This document shows positions 60,076-64,000 of a DNA stretch of 64,000 nt, in pieces; position 1 is the stretch's first letter, and every line of letters starts with the position of its first letter. The notes under the pieces were generated by a model, which saw only the letters and a list, made by a program, of their open reading frames with translations, ran no database searches and was not told where the DNA came from. Source of the stretch: Pseudoxanthomonas kalamensis DSM 18571. GTDB lineage: Bacteria > Pseudomonadota > Gammaproteobacteria > Xanthomonadales > Xanthomonadaceae. The stretch is taken from positions 124,001 to 188,000 of the forward strand of contig NZ_PDWQ01000004.1 of assembly GCF_010211745.1 (NCBI RefSeq), in the 5' to 3' direction. A program made the translations under genes and the position numbers.

Positions 60076-60175
60076 TCCTGCCCGAATAGATAGCGCCATC
60101 CGCGCCCTGCCGCAAGACGCGGCCACCCGCCGTCCGTCGCAATTCCTGCGCCGCCGGCCACTACAATCCGTTCCC

Positions 60176-61852
60176 ATGCTGACCCGCCTGACCCTGCAAG
60201 ATTTCGCCGTCGTCGCCTCGGCCGAACTCGAGTTCGGCCCCGGCATGAGCGTGATTTCCGGGGAAACCGGTGCCGGCAAGTCGCTGCTGGTCGATGCGCT
60301 GGGCTTCCTGTCCGGTATGCGCGCCGACAGCAGCGTGGTCCGCCACGGCGCCGAGCGCGCCGAGCTGGCCGCCGAATTCGCCCTCGACGAAGACGGCCCG
60401 GCGCTGGCCTGGCTGCGCGAAAACGCACTGGACGACGGCCGTGACTGCCTGCTGCGGCGGGTGATCCGCGCCGACGGCGGCTCCCGCGCCTGGGTCAACG
60501 GCCGCGCCGTCACCCTGTCCCAGCTGTCCGAACTGGCCGCCCTGCTGGTGGAAATCCACGGCCAGCACGAACACCAGGCCCTGCTCTCCCGCAGCAGCCA
60601 ACTGGCCCTGCTGGACAGCTACGGCGACCACGCCGGCGCGCTGCAATCGGTGCGCCAGGCCGCCGCTACCTGGGCGGCGCTGCTGGACGAGCGCGAACGC
60701 CTGTCTGGACAGGGCGACGTGTCCGACCGGATCAACTACCTGCAGCACCAGTTGGCCGAATTGCAGCGCGAGGACCTGGCCCCGGTCGCGCTGGCGCATC
60801 TGGTCGCCGACCATCGCCGGCAGGCGCACGCAACCGGCCTGATCGCCGCCTGCGACGGCGCACTGGCAACCCTGGCCGGCGACGAATCGCCTTCGCTGGC
60901 CGGCCAGCTGCAACGCACCCGCGCCGACCTGGCCCGCCAGGCCGAGCACGAGCCCCGACTGCGAGAAGTCGACGCCCTGCTGGAAAGCGCCGGCATCCAG
61001 CTCGACGAGGCGCTGACCCTGCTCGGCCAGGTCCGCGAGGATCTGGACGCCGATCCCGACCAGTTCGACCGGCTCGAACGCCGGCTGGGCCGCCTGCACG
61101 ACCTGGCGCGCAAGCACCGGGTCACGCTGGACGGCCTGCAGCCACAGGCCGAACGTCTGGCCGCGGAACTGGCCGGGCTGCAGGGCGCCGGAGAGCGACT
61201 GGATCAGCTGAACACCGAAATCGAGGCCGCCCGCACCGGCTGGCGCCAGGCCGCCGACGCGCTGGGACGCAAGCGCCGGCGCGCCGCGCTGGCGCTGTCG
61301 AAGGCGGTCACCGGCCTGATCGACGAGCTCGGCATGGGCGGCGGCCGCTTCGAGGCGGTGCTGGAGCCGCAGCCGGAGGAACGCCCGGACCCGCAGGGCG
61401 GCGAACGGGTCGAATTCATGGTCGCGGCCAATGCCGGCCAGCCGCCGCGACTGCTGCGCAAGGTCGCTTCCGGCGGCGAGCTGTCGCGCATCTCGCTGGC
61501 CATCGAAGTCGCCGCGCTGGGCGCCGACGCGGTGCAGACCATGGTGTTCGACGAAGTCGATTCCGGCATCGGCGGCGCGGTCGCCGACATCGTCGGCCGC
61601 AAGCTGCGCGCGCTGGGCGAATCGCGACAGGTGCTGTGCGTGACCCACCTGCCGCAGGTCGCCGCGCAGGGCCACGGCCATTACCGGGTCAGCAAGGCGC
61701 CGGTCGGCGGCATCACCCGCAGTTCGGTGCAGAAGCTGGACGATGCCCAGCGCGAGGACGAACTGGCGCGGATGCTGGGCGGTGTGGAAGTCGGCCGCGA
61801 GGCATTGGCGGCGGCGGCGCGGCTGCTGCGCGACGCCCGTCGCGCGGGCTGA
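60176..61852 (+). CDS. recN: DNA repair protein RecN
   Basis: 558 aa SMC-like ATPase in double-strand-break repair. Walker A in ISGETGAGKSLLVDAL, a Q-loop region (EIHGQHEHQALL), a central coiled coil (about 155-365), the ABC signature VASGGELSRISLAIE and Walker B MVFDEVDSGIGG, then VTHLPQVAAQG. Full length. It ends 15 bases from the convergent fur stop. Confidence 0.96.
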   Translation: MLTRLTLQDFAVVASAELEFGPGMSVISGETGAGKSLLVDALGFLSGMRADSSVVRHGAERAELAAEFALDEDGPALAWLRENALDDGRDCLLRRVIRADGGSRAWVNGRAVTLSQLSELAALLVEIHGQHEHQALLSRSSQLALLDSYGDHAGALQSVRQAAATWAALLDERERLSGQGDVSDRINYLQHQLAELQREDLAPVALAHLVADHRRQAHATGLIAACDGALATLAGDESPSLAGQLQRTRADLARQAEHEPRLREVDALLESAGIQLDEALTLLGQVREDLDADPDQFDRLERRLGRLHDLARKHRVTLDGLQPQAERLAAELAGLQGAGERLDQLNTEIEAARTGWRQAADALGRKRRRAALALSKAVTGLIDELGMGGGRFEAVLEPQPEERPDPQGGERVEFMVAANAGQPPRLLRKVASGGELSRISLAIEVAALGADAVQTMVFDEVDSGIGGAVADIVGRKLRALGESRQVLCVTHLPQVAAQGHGHYRVSKAPVGGITRSSVQKLDDAQREDELARMLGGVEVGREALAAAARLLRDARRAG

Positions 61853-61867
61853 ACCGGAGCGTCGGCC

Positions 61868-62269
61868 TCAGCGCTTCTTGCGCACGTACAGCACCAGCGA
61901 GTGTTCCTCGATCTCGTAGCCGTACTCGGCCGCGATCTTGTCCTGCAGCGCTTCGATCTCGTCGCTGGAGAACTCGATGACCTTGCCGCTCTCGATGTCG
62001 ACCATGTGGTCGTGGTGCTCGCCGCGGTCCAGTTCGTACACCGCCTGGCCGCCCTCGAAGTTGTGCTTCAGCACCAGGCCGGCGGCCTCGAACTGGGTCA
62101 GCACCCGGTAGACCGTGGCCAGACCGATCTCGTCGCCGCTTTCCAGCAGGTGGCGATAGATGTCCTCGGCAGTCATGTGGCGCGGCTTGCTGGCTTCCAG
62201 CAATTCGAGAATGCGCATCCGTGGATGGGTGACCTTCAAGCCGACTTTGCGCAGGTCTTGCGATTCCAT
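61868..62269 (-). CDS. fur: Ferric uptake regulator Fur
   Basis: 133 aa from the ATG at 62269 (GGAGAG upstream; an ATG five codons earlier is open). DNA-binding domain (LRKVGLKVTHPRMRILELLE, IGLATVYRVLTQFEAAGLV) and metal/dimer domain with the HHDHMVDIESG motif. The usual CxxC zinc pair is absent: the expected CxxC position after HHDHM reads VDIE, as in some xanthomonad Fur proteins. Iron-dependent repressor. Divergent from bamE/omlA. Confidence 0.94.
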   Translation of the reverse strand: MESQDLRKVGLKVTHPRMRILELLEASKPRHMTAEDIYRHLLESGDEIGLATVYRVLTQFEAAGLVLKHNFEGGQAVYELDRGEHHDHMVDIESGKVIEFSSDEIEALQDKIAAEYGYEIEEHSLVLYVRKKR

Positions 62270-62376
62270 GGCCTCTCCGTTCATTGGCGGTTTAGCGCCA
62301 GCTGCCTGGGATGGGGTCGCGGCGATCAGGGGAAGTGTATCATCGCCCCAGCCACTCTCCTGCCGCGATTTTCCAC

Positions 62377-62766
62377 ATGATCCGTATCGTTCTGCTTGCC
62401 GTCCTGACCGTCCTGACCACCGCCGGTTGCGGCCTGCTGTACAAGCAGCCGATCTACCAGGGCAACCTGGTCGAACAGGCCAACGTGGATCAACTGGAAG
62501 CCGGCCTGACCAAGCAGCAGGTCATGGCCCTGCTGGGCACGCCGTCGATCGCCGACCCGTTCCATGCCGACCGCTGGGACTACACCGCCAGCGAACGCAC
62601 CAACCGCCGCGGCAGCACCGAGATCAAGAACCTGACCGTGTTCTTCGAGAACAACTTGGTGAAGAACTGGGAAGGCGAATACTTCCCGGAAAACGACCTG
62701 CAGCTGACCCAGGACGTGCGCAAGTTCGGCCCCAACCTAGCCAAGGAAAAGAAAAAGGGCGGCTGA
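62377..62766 (+). CDS. bamE: Outer-membrane lipoprotein BamE (OmlA)
   Basis: 129 aa. Lipobox TTAGC (Cys near 18), then the SmpA/OmlA domain (YKQPIYQGNLVEQANVDQLE, GLTKQQVMALLGTPSIADPF, RWDYTASE). It is a part of the beta-barrel assembly machine. The fur-omlA divergent pair is standard in Xanthomonas. A TATCAT about 40 bases upstream could be the -10 of its promoter. Confidence 0.94.
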   Translation: MIRIVLLAVLTVLTTAGCGLLYKQPIYQGNLVEQANVDQLEAGLTKQQVMALLGTPSIADPFHADRWDYTASERTNRRGSTEIKNLTVFFENNLVKNWEGEYFPENDLQLTQDVRKFGPNLAKEKKKGG

Positions 62767-62770
62767 GCCG

Positions 62771-63031
62771 CTACCCCTTCGGCTGTTGCGCGCGCCGGCG
62801 GCGCGCCTCCTTCGGATCGATCTGCAGCGGCCGCAGCAGTTCCACCCGGTCGCCATCGCGCAACGACTGTTGCGCGCCCGCCGCTACCCCGAACACCGCG
62901 TAGCCGGCCACTTCGTCGATGCCGTCGAACACCGCCGCGGCGACCGCGTCGGACACTGTGGCCCCGGCCGGCAGTTCCAGTTGCACGCGGCGCAGGCGCC
63001 GCGGCCAGGCCATGACCACCTCAACCCGCAT
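62771..63031 (-). CDS. rnfH: RnfH-family ubiquitin-like protein
   Basis: 86 aa with the ubiquitin-like RnfH fold: [20 protein letters not shown] at the start, DAVAAAVFDGIDEVAGYAVFG, and the ending DGDRVELLRPLQIDPKEARRRRA. Function is poorly known. It overlaps the upstream ratA by 11 bases, the usual ratA-rnfH pair (earlier called a toxin-antitoxin pair, RatA-RatB). Confidence 0.9.
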   Translation of the reverse strand: MRVEVVMAWPRRLRRVQLELPAGATVSDAVAAAVFDGIDEVAGYAVFGVAAGAQQSLRDGDRVELLRPLQIDPKEARRRRAQQPKG

Positions 63032-63458
63032 CGCCGCCCTCCCCGGCTGCGCGCACGAAATCGTCGACCATGCGATCGGCCAGGTTCTGGAATCCCAGCT
63101 TGAACGCCGGCGCCAGCAGCCGGTTCAGCGGCTCGAACTCCAGCGTCAGCGTGACCTTGCACGCCGACTCGTCCAGCGCCTGGAATTCCCACAACCCGTG
63201 CAGGGCGGTAAACGGGCCGTCGACCAGGTTCATCTCGATCCGCAACGGCCGCTGCAGGCGGTTCTCGGTGGTGAACCAGGTCTTCAGCTTGCCCAGCCCC
63301 AGTTCCAGCCGCGCCCGCATCCGTTCGGGCTCCGATTCGATCACCTCCGAACGCTCGCACCAGCCGAACCGGCGCGGGTAGCCGGCCACGTCGTTGACCA
63401 GATCGAACATGCGCGCGGCCGAATGCTCGACCAGGGCGCTGCGGCGGATGCTTTGCAT
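63021..63458 (-). CDS. ratA: RatA/Coq10-like START-domain protein
   Basis: 145 aa starting [26 protein letters not shown]/polyketide-cyclase fold ([52 protein letters not shown]). E. coli RatA was described as an inhibitor of ribosome subunit joining; related proteins bind ubiquinone. Divergent from smpB, overlaps rnfH. Confidence 0.92.
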   Translation of the reverse strand: MQSIRRSALVEHSAARMFDLVNDVAGYPRRFGWCERSEVIESEPERMRARLELGLGKLKTWFTTENRLQRPLRIEMNLVDGPFTALHGLWEFQALDESACKVTLTLEFEPLNRLLAPAFKLGFQNLADRMVDDFVRAAGEGGDAG

Positions 63459-63535
63459 GGGTAAGCGGCGTGATGCTGGCGGAACGGACGAGGCGAGCTC
63501 GCGCGAACCGGTGGCTTGGGCGACAATGCGCGGAT

Positions 63536-64000
63536 ATGTCGAAGAAAGCGGCCAAGGATAAAGCAAAAGGCAGCGGCACGATCGCGCTGAACAAGCGCGC
63601 GCGGCACGAATACCACCTGGTCGAGCGCTTCGAGGCCGGCCTGTCACTGCAGGGCTGGGAGCTGAAGGCGATCCGCGCCGGCCGCGCCAACATCGGCGAA
63701 AGCTACGCGATGGTGCGCGGCGGCGAACTGTACCTGTTCGGCGCCCAGATCACCCCGCTGATCCAGGCCTCCAGCCATGTCGTCGCCGACGACCGCCGCA
63801 CCCGCAAGCTGCTGATGCATCGGCGCGAGATCGACAACCTGATCGGCAAGGTCGAACGCGATGGCTACACCCTGATCCCCACCGCACTGTACTGGAAGGG
63901 CAACAAGGTCAAGGCCGAACTGGCGCTGGCCAAGGGCAAGCAGACCCACGACAAGCGCGCCAGCGAGAAGGACCGCGACTGGCAGCGGGAAAAGCAGCGC
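63536..64000 (+). CDS. smpB: SsrA-binding protein SmpB, cut by window end
   Basis: 155 codons visible of about 160-167. Core beta-barrel ([59 protein letters not shown]) and the start of the basic C-terminal tail ([19 protein letters not shown]). It delivers tmRNA to stalled ribosomes. No tmRNA gene is inside the window. Confidence 0.95.
   Translation, partial: MSKKAAKDKAKGSGTIALNKRARHEYHLVERFEAGLSLQGWELKAIRAGRANIGESYAMVRGGELYLFGAQITPLIQASSHVVADDRRTRKLLMHRREIDNLIGKVERDGYTLIPTALYWKGNKVKAELALAKGKQTHDKRASEKDRDWQREKQR

Noticed and set aside
58932-60175. CIRCE element expected near hrcA-grpE-dnaK
   Set aside because: The intergenic parts were read on both strands and no TTAGCACTC/GAGTGCTAA pair was seen; in related bacteria CIRCE lies before groESL.

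Overview
The window is high-GC proteobacterial DNA, most likely from a member of the Xanthomonadaceae (Xanthomonas/Lysobacter/Luteimonas/Pseudoxanthomonas type; the genus cannot be fixed by eye). The right third (about 44.6-64 kb) carries core genes in the order familiar from that family: recJ-rpfE-greA-carB-carA-dapB, a prephenate dehydrogenase, dnaJ-dnaK-grpE-hrcA, recN, fur, omlA/bamE, rnfH, ratA and smpB.

The left two thirds (1 to about 44.63 kb) look like one large mobile genomic island of at least 44.6 kb. Its right end lies inside the chromosomal recJ gene, and its left end is beyond the window. The inserting module sits at that right end (37.2-44.4 kb). It is one tightly overlapping operon of three tyrosine recombinases (410, 531 and 719 aa), a small coiled-coil TnpC-like protein, and a complete, divergent RecJ (588 aa). 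The element has destroyed host recJ at the conserved VGTVAD codons and brings its own full-length RecJ. It is the most interesting system in the window.

The rest of the island is metal and metalloid resistance, built as blocks that are mostly transcribed leftwards. (a) 1-3.3 kb: a Cus/Czc-type RND efflux operon that runs off the left edge. (b) 3.4-4.7 kb: a mercury uptake set, merT-merP-GDCCVxC with divergent merR, and no merA in view. (c) 4.7-13.7 kb: a CopL-like leader gene followed by czcC-czcB-czcA, two PII-like genes, a cation exchanger and czcD. (d) 13.8-18.9 kb: a lead operon, pbrT-pbrA, with divergent pbrR. (e) 18.9-21.9 kb: nadE and broken nqrF and hutG fragments. (f) 21.9-25.6 kb: a CueR-controlled copper ATPase operon bracketed by two EF-hand genes. 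(g) 25.7-31.2 kb: a six-gene copLAB-type copper oxidase operon. (h) 31.5-35.8 kb: an arsenic operon, arsR-acr3-arsC-gapdh-arsJ. (i) 35.9-37.1 kb: an XRE regulator and an uncharacterised gene. A decayed copy of pair (i) lies on the other side of the ars operon.

Together the genes cover periplasmic capture (EF-hand, MerP, CopA/CopB), inner-membrane export (two P-type ATPases, CDF, Acr3, ArsJ) and trans-envelope export (two RND systems), each block with its own MerR- or ArsR-type sensor or a CopL-type leader. No rRNA, tRNA, CRISPR array or DDE-type insertion sequence was recognised.
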